A program made the translations under genes and the position numbers. This document shows positions 1 to 7,313 of a DNA stretch of 24,278 bases, piece after piece (within the stretch, counting starts at the first letter, position 1; the number at the start of each line of letters is the position of its first letter). The notes under the pieces are model-generated. The model ran no database searches. It saw nothing but the letters and a program-made list of their open reading frames with translations, and had not been told where the DNA came from. Origin of the DNA: an uncultured Lachnospiraceae bacterium (GTDB lineage Bacteria; Bacillota; Clostridia; Lachnospirales; Lachnospiraceae); assembly GCA_910584325.1 (NCBI GenBank), contig CAJTZH010000038.1, forward strand, positions 1-24,278. Direction: 5' to 3'.

Positions 1-660
1 GAAATGTATAATGCCGACGGTTCCCGCTCGCCGATGTGCGGAAACGGTATCCGGTGCGTGGGAAAATTTGTCTATGACAAAGGACTGACGGACAAGAAAA
101 GTATTTCCATAGACACACCGGCAGGTATCAAGTATCTGGATTTGAATGTAGCGGACGGCAAAGTCGCAACGGTTAAAGTTAATATGGGGCATCCGATATT
201 TGATCCTTCACAGATACCGGTTGTTTCCGATAATGAGACCGTGGTAGATGAAATCATTACCGTAGGAAATAACGAGTACCGTATGACATGCGTGTCGATG
301 GGTAATCCCCATGCGGTCGTCTTTGTGGATTCGGTAGATGATTTTCCGGTTGAAACAGTGGGAATGTTATTTGAAAATCATGAGAGATTTCCTGAACGTG
401 TCAATACGGAGTTTGTCGAATTTGTTGACCGCACGCATCTGAAAATGCGTGTCTGGGAGCGCGGCTCAGGAGAGACGTGGGCGTGCGGAACGGGAACCTG
501 CGCGGCAGCGGTTGCCGCCGTCTTAAACGGTCTGTGCGATACGGATGTAAACGTTAAGCTTCTTGGTGGAACGCTTCGGATTACATGGGACCGGGATAAC
601 GATTTGGTGTATATGGAAGGACCGGCAAGAACGGTGTTTGAAGGCGAAATTGATTTGTAG
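1..660 (+). CDS. dapF: Diaminopimelate epimerase, 5'-truncated by window edge
   Basis: Converts LL-diaminopimelate to meso-diaminopimelate, the precursor of lysine and of the peptidoglycan cross-link; a cytosolic, PLP-independent racemase. The frame is open from the first base, so about 60 N-terminal residues lie outside the window. Both catalytic cysteines are visible in family motifs: the MCGNGIRC segment near the start and the ACGTGTCAA segment near codon 162. The substrate-binding GNPH and ERGSGET motifs lie between and before them. The stop is followed within 13 bases by a hairpin shared with the convergent prfC gene. The methionine at position 4 is internal (the family reads FYNADG here), not a start. 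Identification is firm; only the 5' end is unknown. Confidence 0.96.
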   Translation, partial: EMYNADGSRSPMCGNGIRCVGKFVYDKGLTDKKSISIDTPAGIKYLDLNVADGKVATVKVNMGHPIFDPSQIPVVSDNETVVDEIITVGNNEYRMTCVSMGNPHAVVFVDSVDDFPVETVGMLFENHERFPERVNTEFVEFVDRTHLKMRVWERGSGETWACGTGTCAAAVAAVLNGLCDTDVNVKLLGGTLRITWDRDNDLVYMEGPARTVFEGEIDL

Positions 661-672
661 ACGGTATGAAAT

Positions 673-701
673 AAGGGTATGCGCATGGTTTGCATACCCT
701 T
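673..701. terminator. Bidirectional terminator between dapF and prfC
   Basis: A perfect 10-bp inverted repeat, AAGGGTATGC at 673-682 and GCATACCCTT at 692-701, with a 9-base loop, lies between the two convergent stop codons. A/T-rich flanks on both sides (AAATTATAATT on the right) suit termination in both directions, although neither flank is a long pure T-tract. Confidence 0.8.
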
Positions 702-710
702 AAATTATAA

Positions 711-2303
711 TTAATCCCTGTTAAATTCTGTCAGTTTCAGATTTGGATTCCGCTCCTCAACCATGCCCACGGACCAGCTGTTGATAAAAAGCAGCAGCGG
801 ATTATCTTTCAAATCTTTAATCTTTTTCATATCAGAGGTTCCCACAATCCGGTTCACATCAATTTCGTCTTTATTTGCTATCCAGCGGATATGTTCATAA
901 GGCAGCGGCTCCAGACGGATTTCAACACCGTATTCACTGTCAAGGCGGAATTTTAATACGTCAAACTGCAGGGTACCGACAACGCCTACAATAATTTCTT
1001 CCATACCGGTATTAAATTCCTGAAAAATCTGAATCGCACCTTCCTGTGCAATCTGGCTGATACCTTTTACGAACTGTTTTCTCTTCATGGTATCAATCTG
1101 GCGCACCCTTGCGAAATGTTCCGGCGCGAACGTCGGTATTCCTTCATAGGCAAATTTCTTGTTGGAAACACACAGCGTATCGCCGATGGAAAAGATACCC
1201 GGGTCAAATACTCCGATGATATCTCCTGCGTATGCCTCCTCGACAATGTGGCGTTCCTGCGCCATCATCTGCTGCGGTTGGGAAAGCTTGATTTTCTTAT
1301 TGCCCTGAACATGGAATACTTCCATTCCGGCATCATATTTTCCCGAGCAGATACGCATGAAAGCAATTCTGTCACGGTGGGCTTTGTTCATATTTGCCTG
1401 AATCTTAAAAACAAAGGCGGAGAAGTCTTCTTTAAACGGGTCAATCAGTCCTTCTGATGAGTTCCTCGCAAGAGGGGAGTAGGTCATTTGCAGGAAATGC
1501 TTTAAAAATGTCTCCACTCCGAAATTTGTTAAGGCAGAGCCGAAGAATACAGGGGAAAGTCTGCCGCCGCTTACGGCTTCCTGATCAAATTCGGCGCTGG
1601 CACCGTCTAAAAGTTCAATGTCCTCCATCAGTTTGTCATAGAACATATCGCCGATTTCCTGTTTTAAGGCAGCATCGTCAACGGGAATGTTTTTGGTTTC
1701 TACTTCTTTCTGACCGTTCATCGCCGCGGTAAATTTGGAGACATATTTTTCGGTTCTGTCATACACGCCTTTAAATTCTTTGCCGGAGCCGATTGGCCAG
1801 TTAATCGGACATGTCGCGATACCAAGAACTTTTTCGATTTCATCAAGCAGTTCAAACGGGTCGTTTGCCTCCCTGTCCATTTTATTGATGAATGTAAAAA
1901 TCGGTATATTGCGCATAACGCAGACCTTAAAAAGCTTTATGGTCTGGCGCTCTACGCCTTTGCTCGCGTCAATGACCATGACGGCGGAATCGGCCGCCAT
2001 CAGGGTACGGTACGTATCTTCCGAAAAGTCTTCGTGTCCCGGTGTGTCCAATATATTAATGCAGTAACCGTCATAATTAAACTGCAATACGGAAGAGGTT
2101 ACGGAAATACCTCTCTGTTTCTCAATTTCCATCCAGTCCGATACGGCATGCCTCGCCGTTTTCTTTCCTTTGACAGAACCGGCAAGATTAATCGCACCGC
2201 CGTACAGAAGAAATTTTTCTGTCAAAGTAGTCTTACCTGCATCCGGGTGGGAGATAATCGCAAAGGTTCTGCGTTTTTTTATTTCGTTGGAATAATCAGC
2301 CAC
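711..2303 (-). CDS. prfC: Peptide chain release factor 3 (RF-3)
   Basis: Translational GTPase that recycles RF1/RF2 from the ribosome after peptide release. The 530-aa length is normal for RF3. The G-domain motifs are complete: G1 SHPDAGKTT (about 18-26), G2 RGISVTSS (64-71), G3 DTPGHEDF (86-93) and G4 NKMD (140-143). The insert KGKKTARHAVSDWMEIEKQ before G2 is characteristic of RF3 and separates it from EF-G and LepA. Domain II and the C-terminal EF-G-III-like domain follow. The start is GTG at 2303, preceded by AGGAGG at 2313-2318 on the reverse strand, nine bases away. The gene is monocistronic, opposite in direction to its neighbours, and ends at the hairpin shared with dapF. Confidence 0.97.
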   Translation of the reverse strand: MADYSNEIKKRRTFAIISHPDAGKTTLTEKFLLYGGAINLAGSVKGKKTARHAVSDWMEIEKQRGISVTSSVLQFNYDGYCINILDTPGHEDFSEDTYRTLMAADSAVMVIDASKGVERQTIKLFKVCVMRNIPIFTFINKMDREANDPFELLDEIEKVLGIATCPINWPIGSGKEFKGVYDRTEKYVSKFTAAMNGQKEVETKNIPVDDAALKQEIGDMFYDKLMEDIELLDGASAEFDQEAVSGGRLSPVFFGSALTNFGVETFLKHFLQMTYSPLARNSSEGLIDPFKEDFSAFVFKIQANMNKAHRDRIAFMRICSGKYDAGMEVFHVQGNKKIKLSQPQQMMAQERHIVEEAYAGDIIGVFDPGIFSIGDTLCVSNKKFAYEGIPTFAPEHFARVRQIDTMKRKQFVKGISQIAQEGAIQIFQEFNTGMEEIIVGVVGTLQFDVLKFRLDSEYGVEIRLEPLPYEHIRWIANKDEIDVNRIVGTSDMKKIKDLKDNPLLLFINSWSVGMVEERNPNLKLTEFNRD

Positions 2304-2349
2304 GTTACGCGTCCTCCTAAAAAAATTCTAAAAAATGTGCGTTCTTCCT

Positions 2350-2378
2350 ATTTTACCTTATTTTGGAACGGCTGTACA
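2350..2378 (-). promoter_or_regulatory. Putative prfC promoter
   Basis: On the reverse strand, TGTACA (2373-2378) and TAAAAT (2350-2355) are separated by 17 bases and lie about 47 bases before the GTG start. The -35 matches the consensus at 4 of 6 positions and the -10 at 5 of 6. Position and spacing are good, but the hexamers are only moderate. Confidence 0.4.
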
Positions 2379-2398
2379 GAATTATTTCGCGGCGGCGG

Positions 2399-2427
2399 TT
2401 GCAATATGGTTTAGATTTTGTTATAAT
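2399..2427 (+). promoter_or_regulatory. Sigma-A type promoter for the metallopeptidase-like/NlpC operon
   Basis: TTGCAA (2399-2404) and a perfect TATAAT (2422-2427) are separated by exactly 17 bases, about 49 bases before the ATG at 2476. Transcription should start near 2434. It is divergent from the prfC promoter, with about 20 bases between the two -35 elements. Confidence 0.75.
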
Positions 2428-2475
2428 GCGATTGTAATAATTTTGTAACAATTACGGGACGAGGGAGGTGTTTCC

Positions 2476-2976
2476 ATGGTAAATGGTATCGGATATGGCG
2501 GTTATAGTGCATATTCTGCTTATGCAGGATGGAATCATGGAATGTCAGGCGCATCTTCAACGGGACGGCCGGAGGAGGATTTAAGCAATGCGCAGATGCG
2601 CAATTTAAAGCGCACGGGAGCCATTGAATGTGAGACATGCAAGAACCGGCGGTATCAGGACGGCTCTAACGAAGCGGATGTTTCGTTTAAATCACCGGGA
2701 CATATAACCCCGCAGGCATCGGCGGCACGCGTTATGGCGCATGAGCAGGAGCATATTGCGAATGCTTACGAGAAAGCAGAGAAGGGCGACGGTAAGGTTG
2801 TTGCGGCAAATGTCAAGTTGATGACGGCGGTTTGTCCGGAGTGCGGCAGAAGTTATGTGGCAGGCGGAGAAACGAACACCATGATAAAATATAATGAATC
2901 CAATCCTTACGGAAGAGCTGCGAAAGCGCAGGACGCGGTAAAAATGATTGGGCAGAGAATTGATTATGCGGCATAG
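2476..2976 (+). CDS. Small HEXXH protein resembling SprA-related putative metallopeptidases
   Basis: A 166-aa protein with no signal peptide or membrane segment. Two features stand out: an HEQEH motif at 89-93 in the context VMAHEQEHIANAY, which fits the zinc-binding HEXXH helix of metallopeptidases, and two CxxC pairs (C52/C55 and C120/C123) that could form a structural zinc or redox site. The stretch around DGSNEADVSFKSPGHI resembles proteins annotated as SprA-related putative metallopeptidases; that assignment is from memory. The N-terminus is rich in Gly, Tyr and Ser. The start is ATG with GGGAGG at 2463-2468. The next gene begins directly after its stop, so the two are probably cotranscribed and translationally coupled. 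Substrate and activity are unknown. Confidence 0.75.
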   Translation: MVNGIGYGGYSAYSAYAGWNHGMSGASSTGRPEEDLSNAQMRNLKRTGAIECETCKNRRYQDGSNEADVSFKSPGHITPQASAARVMAHEQEHIANAYEKAEKGDGKVVAANVKLMTAVCPECGRSYVAGGETNTMIKYNESNPYGRAAKAQDAVKMIGQRIDYAA

Positions 2977-2985
2977 GTGGAGAAT

Positions 2986-4062
2986 ATGTTAAAGAACTTT
3001 AGAAAGACGGCGGTATTTTTTATAACCGTCATGATGTTGTGTCTGTTTGTAAATGAAATAGCATACGCAACCAATATAAATAAAATGAAGAACGATAAAA
3101 AGAAAGCGGAAGAAGAGGTAGAGAAGCTGCAAAATGAGCTGAGTGATTTGTTGATTGATATTGACGAGACGGAGACGGCGCTGATTGAAAAGGGCGAGGA
3201 GATTATTAACGAGCAGGCAAGACTTGCCGATATGCAGGTGTTAAAAGAAACTCAGTACACGCAGATGAAGGCGCGTATTAAATATATGTATGAGAACGGA
3301 AAGGATGTAACGGTTCTGTTTCAGGTTCTGGCAATGGAAGATGTTGCGGACTCTCTCAATAAATATGAATATGCCGAGAAGATAACGGAGTATGATAGAA
3401 ATCAGCTTCAGGCATATATTGATAATATAAAAGACATTGAAAGTACCATTGCGCGTCTGGAAGTTGAGCAGGCAGAGCTGGAAGAGTTACAGCAGCAGTA
3501 CGCGCAGAAGCAGGATGATATTAATCAGTTGATTGCCTCAAAAGAGAAAGAAGTTAAGGATTTGGATAAGGCGATTGACGCTGCGGTAAAGAAAGCGGCG
3601 GAAGAGGCAAAGCGAAGAGAAGAAGAGAGAAGGAAGGCAGCGGCGGCAGCCGGAAACAATACAGCGGCCGGCAGCACAACGACTCCTTCTGTGCCGGCGA
3701 ACTCAGGTGGTTCGGCAAGCGGAAATCAGATTGTGGCTCTTGCAATGCAGTATGTGGGAACTCCTTATGTCAGCGGAGGTGCGTCGCCGAGCGGATTTGA
3801 CTGTTCCGGCTTTACTTCGTATATCCATGCGCAGTTTGGAATTTCCGTTCCCCGTTCTTCGGGAAGTCAGGCGTACGGCGGTGTGGGCGTAAGTCTTTCC
3901 GATATTCAGCCGGGTGATATTGTATGTTATCCGGGACATGTAGGAATTTATATTGGAAACGGTCAGATTGTACATTCTACAGTGCCGGGAAGTACCGTAA
4001 AGGTCGCAAGCATTTATTACGCGTCATACGCGCAGATTATTGCGGTAAGAAGATATTATTAA
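2986..4062 (+). CDS. Secreted NlpC/P60 peptidoglycan hydrolase with coiled-coil N-terminus
   Basis: A probable D,L-endopeptidase that cleaves peptide stems in the wall. Architecture: a basic, hydrophobic signal peptide (about residues 1-29, ending near IAYAT), a long coiled coil (about 30-215, rich in Glu, Lys and Gln) as in PcsB and CwlO, an Ala/Ser/Thr/Pro linker (about 215-245), and a C-terminal NlpC/P60 domain. The catalytic residues are visible: Cys in FDCSGF (about 273), His in GHVGIYIG (about 318) and a third polar His in IVHST (about 330). In this family the coiled coil often mediates control by FtsEX; that is an inference here. ATG 2986 is preferred because AGGTGGAG precedes it; an in-frame GTG directly after the upstream stop, at 2977, would add three residues. 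Downstream of the HEXXH gene in the same operon. Confidence 0.9.
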   Translation: MLKNFRKTAVFFITVMMLCLFVNEIAYATNINKMKNDKKKAEEEVEKLQNELSDLLIDIDETETALIEKGEEIINEQARLADMQVLKETQYTQMKARIKYMYENGKDVTVLFQVLAMEDVADSLNKYEYAEKITEYDRNQLQAYIDNIKDIESTIARLEVEQAELEELQQQYAQKQDDINQLIASKEKEVKDLDKAIDAAVKKAAEEAKRREEERRKAAAAAGNNTAAGSTTTPSVPANSGGSASGNQIVALAMQYVGTPYVSGGASPSGFDCSGFTSYIHAQFGISVPRSSGSQAYGGVGVSLSDIQPGDIVCYPGHVGIYIGNGQIVHSTVPGSTVKVASIYYASYAQIIAVRRYY

Positions 4063-4088
4063 ATGTATTGATGTTAAAGGCGGATTGT

Positions 4089-4120
4089 GCAAAAGAGGCG
4101 GCTTGTGCCGCCTCTTTTGC
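4089..4120 (+). terminator. Strong hairpin after the NlpC/P60 gene
   Basis: A perfect 14-bp stem, GCAAAAGAGGCGGC (4089-4102) and its exact complement (4107-4120), with a TTGT loop, starts 27 bases after the stop codon. The U-rich part falls inside the stem and only GCAGTTTGT follows, so it may terminate in both directions or act as a 3'-end stabiliser. Confidence 0.7.
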
Positions 4121-4192
4121 GCAGTTTGTACGTTGGAGTGAAATATTTAAATATAGAATATATAAAGCGGGGAGTGAGCGAAGTTTAGAAAC

Positions 4193-4336
4193 ATGAAAAA
4201 AATTAGTTTATTTATTGCGATGAGTCTGGGCGGATATATTGCGGACCATAAGGGCGGTGTCAATTGGTTGAAGTTTTTCTCAAAGGAACAAAATAATAAG
4301 AGAGCGGTACAGTTCGGTACACGCTCTCTTATTTGA
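4193..4336 (+). pseudogene. Remnant of a DHFR-like (RibD C-terminal type) gene
   Basis: A 47-codon ORF whose first ~27 residues (MKKISLFIAMSLGGYIADHK, then GGVNWL) match the N-terminus of the dihydrofolate reductase-like/RibD C-terminal family, typically IAMSLDGYIADxxGGVDWL. The usual Asp of SLDGYIA is Gly here. Homology then stops, and the last ~16 codons run into an inverted repeat that looks like a terminator. The family is normally about 170-190 aa, so roughly 85 per cent is missing. No good ribosome-binding site precedes the ATG; GGGGAG lies 18 bases away, too far. The simplest reading is an internal deletion that joined the gene's head to its terminator. Confidence 0.65.
4298..4330 (+). 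terminator. Hairpin overlapping the end of the DHFR remnant
   Basis: AAGAGAGCG (4298-4306) pairs with CGCTCTCTT (4322-4330), continued by GTAC/GTAC with one bulged base. ATTTGAGGAGTTT follows. It looks like the original terminator of the lost gene, now overlapping the last codons of the remnant ORF. The tail is not a clean T-tract. Confidence 0.55.
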
Positions 4337-4475
4337 GGAGTTTATGAAAAAAAGAAAAAATTAAATCTTAACTTGTGTTATTAGCTTATAATGGTATTAT
4401 AGAAATTAAATATGTACATATCATGTTGAAAATATTAACGAATTGTAAACAATTTGTACATAATTATGAATAATG

Positions 4476-4504
4476 TTGTGTTGAAAACAAAAATACTATA
4501 TAAA
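4476..4504 (+). promoter_or_regulatory. Putative promoter of map
   Basis: TTGTGT (4476-4481) and TATAAA (4499-4504) with a 17-base spacer lie 33 bases before the map start in an A/T-rich region. A second set further upstream (TTGTGT 4374-4379 with TATTAT 4395-4400, spacer 15, or TATAAT at 4387-4392) is also possible. Confidence 0.5.
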
Positions 4505-4536
4505 ATAACTAAAGGAATGTATACAGGGAGAACATT

Positions 4537-5412
4537 ATGTTTAAAAAAATGCGGGATAACGCGCCATGCTGGTGTAAATCCGGAAAACGTTACGGGGAAT
4601 GTCACAAAGAATATGATCAAATGATTTCCCGGCTGAAAGAGGCAAAAAAGAAAATACCGTCGAGAAAAATTATTAAAAACGAGATGCAGATACAGGGAAT
4701 CCGTGAGAGCAGTAAAATTAATATTGCGGTTCTCGACTATGTCGCCGAGCATATTAGAATAGGAATGAGTACAGAGGAAATCAATACGCTGGTGTATGAA
4801 AAGACAACCGAAATGGGTGGAATTCCCGCACCGCTGAATTATAAAGGATTTCCAAAGAGCGTATGCACGTCAATCGGAAGTCAGGTTTGCCACGGGATTC
4901 CTTCCGTGAATGATGTTCTGGAGGACGGCGATATTATTAACGTGGATGTATCGACGATTTATAACGGATATTTTTCGGATTCCTCCCGTATGTTTATGAT
5001 GGGGAATGTTCATCCCGAGGCAAGGCGGCTTGTGGAAGTAACAAAGGAGAGCATCAATGTGGGACTGTCGCAGGTGGTTCCATGGCAGCCAATCGGTAAT
5101 GTGGGCGCTGCGATTCATGAATTTGCGCAGGAGAATGGTTACACGGTTGTCCGTGAAATCGGAGGTCACGGAGTGGGGCTGCAGTTTCATGAAGAACCAT
5201 TTGTATGCTTTGTCAGCGATTGGAATACGGGGATGATTATGGCGCCGGGAATGGTTTTTACGATTGAACCGATGATTAATATGGGAGAAGCGGATATTTT
5301 TATAGACGCAGATAATGAATGGACGGTTTACACAGACGACGGCATGCCTTCAGCGCAGTGGGAAGTTACGGTATTGGTTACAGAAGAAGGATATGAGATT
5401 TTAACATATTAA
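4537..5412 (+). CDS. map: Type I methionine aminopeptidase with N-terminal SEC-C zinc motif
   Basis: Removes the initiator methionine from nascent proteins; a cytosolic dinuclear metal enzyme. The 291 aa exceed the ~250 aa of compact type I enzymes because of an N-terminal SEC-C-like zinc motif, C11-x-C13 ... C22-H23 (PCWCKSGKRYGECH), and a basic linker to about residue 45. The pita-bread catalytic domain follows with all five metal ligands: D137 (VDVS), D148 (YFSDSS), H211 (GGHGVG), E244 (FTIEP) and E276 (QWEVTV), plus H119 in CHGIP. The residue after E276 is Val where His is common (YEHT). The start is ATG with AGGGAG six bases upstream. The ABC transporter genes follow after 18 bases and may share its transcript. 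Confidence 0.96.
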   Translation: MFKKMRDNAPCWCKSGKRYGECHKEYDQMISRLKEAKKKIPSRKIIKNEMQIQGIRESSKINIAVLDYVAEHIRIGMSTEEINTLVYEKTTEMGGIPAPLNYKGFPKSVCTSIGSQVCHGIPSVNDVLEDGDIINVDVSTIYNGYFSDSSRMFMMGNVHPEARRLVEVTKESINVGLSQVVPWQPIGNVGAAIHEFAQENGYTVVREIGGHGVGLQFHEEPFVCFVSDWNTGMIMAPGMVFTIEPMINMGEADIFIDADNEWTVYTDDGMPSAQWEVTVLVTEEGYEILTY

Positions 5413-5430
5413 ATTGTCAGGGTGAGCAGA

Positions 5431-6111
5431 GTGAATTTTATCGAAGTAAACGAAATAAGAAAATCCTATGGGAAAAGAGAAATATTAAAGGGCGTATCGT
5501 TTTTTGTGAAAAAAGGCGAATGCGTAGCGCTGGCAGGAGCGAATGGCTGTGGCAAATCAACGCTTCTGGGCGTGCTTGCGGGAACATTAAAAGCCGCGTC
5601 CGGTGAAATTTTATATAACGGGGAGAATCCGTTTGAGAACCGCAGAGTCTTTCAAAAATATGTTGGATATGTTCCGCAGGAAAACCCGCTGATGGACAAA
5701 TTGTCAGTATATGATAATCTGCGGTTCTGGTATTGCGACACGGGAAGAAGTATTGAGAACGATATGGAAAATGGAATTTTAAAAGAGTTCGGGCTGGATG
5801 CTTACCGCAAATATCCTGTATCCAAGCTATCCGGCGGTTTAAAAAAACGTCTCAGTATTGTCTGCGCTTTAGCGGCAAACCCTCAGATTCTGATTATGGA
5901 TGAACCGGGAGCGGCGCTGGATGTAGTCTGTAAGGAAGACATTAAACGGTATCTTATAAAATACAGGCAGGAGGGCGGAACGGTTATCCTCACTAGCCAT
6001 GAGGAGGCGGAGCTGCTGCTTTGCGACAGAATGTATCTGTTAAAAGACGGCATTCTTTCAGAGCTTTCAGATAAGCCTGTCGGCGCCGCATTATTGGAGA
6101 GGTTGAGATAA
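5431..6111 (+). CDS. ABC transporter ATP-binding protein
   Basis: The ATPase subunit of an ABC-2 type exporter. All motifs are present (numbered from GTG 5431): Walker A GANGCGKST (about 36-44), the Q-loop in VGYVPQEN (about 83), signature LSGGL (about 133-137), Walker B ILIMDEP (about 153-159) and the H-loop in TSHE (about 190). The 226-aa length is that of a single-domain ATPase. GTG 5431 is preferred because AGGGTGA (5419-5425) sits five bases before it; an in-frame GTG at 5422 would add three residues but has no clear ribosome-binding site. Two permease genes follow with spacings of 1 and 4 bases, so the three form one transporter. The substrate cannot be deduced. Confidence 0.93.
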   Translation: MNFIEVNEIRKSYGKREILKGVSFFVKKGECVALAGANGCGKSTLLGVLAGTLKAASGEILYNGENPFENRRVFQKYVGYVPQENPLMDKLSVYDNLRFWYCDTGRSIENDMENGILKEFGLDAYRKYPVSKLSGGLKKRLSIVCALAANPQILIMDEPGAALDVVCKEDIKRYLIKYRQEGGTVILTSHEEAELLLCDRMYLLKDGILSELSDKPVGAALLERLR

Positions 6112-6112
6112 A

Positions 6113-7309
6113 GTGAAAAAAACATTTGCATTATATAAAATGTGGTTTAAGCTCGCCATAAAACGGATTCCCGTCGTGCTTGCCGGTACGGTGGTGCTTG
6201 CGGCATTTGCAGCGGGGGCAGCATTCGCAGGCGTTAAACTTCTGGATTCCAAAGATGCCGTGGAAAAGATTCCTGTTGCGCTTGTTATCAATGATGATAA
6301 TACATATACACAGATGGCCATTTCCTATCTTCTGGAAGAGGAGACGGTTAAAGAAACCTGCACATTTACGCAGATGGCAGAAGCGGATGCACAAGAAGCT
6401 TTAAAAACGGGCGAAGTATCGGCGGTCATTGTGATCCCCGAACATTTTATGGTCAGTGTGTTATATGGGGAAGACGTAACGGCACAGCTTATTCTTTCGG
6501 AAACAGAGATGACGGCGCAGTCGAAAATATTTCAGAAAATGATTCAATCCGGTGCGATGGATTTGATTACCGCGCAGTCGGCAATTTACGCGGTAGACGA
6601 CTTGTGCCGCACGGCAGGAATTGACGCAGTCAGCGAATCGGAAGAATATCTCAATTTTCATTTATTGATGTATGCCCTTCGCAGAAATACATATTTTGGA
6701 AAACAGACGATTTCTGATACGGGCGACTTAACTGCAGCACAGTTTTATACAGCGGGTGGAATCGTTCTGCTGCTGATGCTTGCAGGGATTACCTGCGGCG
6801 AATTATTGAAAAAAGAGAAGCAAGGTTATACGCTGGCGTTATATCGTGTAGGCGTAAAGACACATTCGCTTCTGACGGCAAAATTGTTATCCGTGTCGGC
6901 GGTTTATATAGGAATTTTTACCGTACTTTATCTTGCGGCATTGTTGCGAAAAGCGGTGGTGTTTTCGGCGGCGGCGCTGCCTGCGGCAGCAGTTATGATA
7001 TTGGCGGTATTTACCGTTCACTTATTGATTTTTCAAATAGCGGGAAACCGTTTGACGGGAACGCTCGCCGGTTTTCTTGTAACAATTGTCATGATGTTTT
7101 TATCGGGTAATTTTATTCCGGCGTCGTTTTTACCGGAACTGGTAAACGATATCGGAAATTTTATGCCTACGAAATGGATTACCGCGTTATGCGGACAGAT
7201 ATTAACCGGAGAAATTTTATGGCAGACGGTATCTGCCTGTCTGGCGTCAGCGGTTTGGATGTTTTGCGTGACGGTCGGGATATCGTCATGGACTCAAAAA
7301 CAGGAGTGA
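6113..7309 (+). CDS. ABC-2 type transporter permease, large ectodomain
   Basis: A 398-aa membrane subunit. One N-terminal helix (about 19-41) leads into a ~165-residue extracytoplasmic domain (about 45-210), then five or six helices (about 213-235, 255-277, 287-312, 318-338 and 366-390), the classic ABC-2/YhgE-like layout. The start is GTG, one base after the ATPase stop, with GGAGAGG about ten bases upstream. A tandem partner permease of similar layout follows, suggesting a heterodimeric channel. Exporters of this kind move lipids, peptides or drugs; nothing in the sequence picks among them. Confidence 0.88.
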   Translation: MKKTFALYKMWFKLAIKRIPVVLAGTVVLAAFAAGAAFAGVKLLDSKDAVEKIPVALVINDDNTYTQMAISYLLEEETVKETCTFTQMAEADAQEALKTGEVSAVIVIPEHFMVSVLYGEDVTAQLILSETEMTAQSKIFQKMIQSGAMDLITAQSAIYAVDDLCRTAGIDAVSESEEYLNFHLLMYALRRNTYFGKQTISDTGDLTAAQFYTAGGIVLLLMLAGITCGELLKKEKQGYTLALYRVGVKTHSLLTAKLLSVSAVYIGIFTVLYLAALLRKAVVFSAAALPAAAVMILAVFTVHLLIFQIAGNRLTGTLAGFLVTIVMMFLSGNFIPASFLPELVNDIGNFMPTKWITALCGQILTGEILWQTVSACLASAVWMFCVTVGISSWTQKQE

Positions 7310-7313
7310 ATCT

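Noticed and set aside
1116..2414. Several plus-strand open frames opposite prfC
   Set aside because: They are antisense to a fully supported gene, show no motif, and have no ribosome-binding sites.
3924..4196. 90-codon frame overlapping the end of the NlpC/P60 gene
   Set aside because: It is out of frame with the catalytic domain, crosses the terminator hairpin and shows no recognisable motif.
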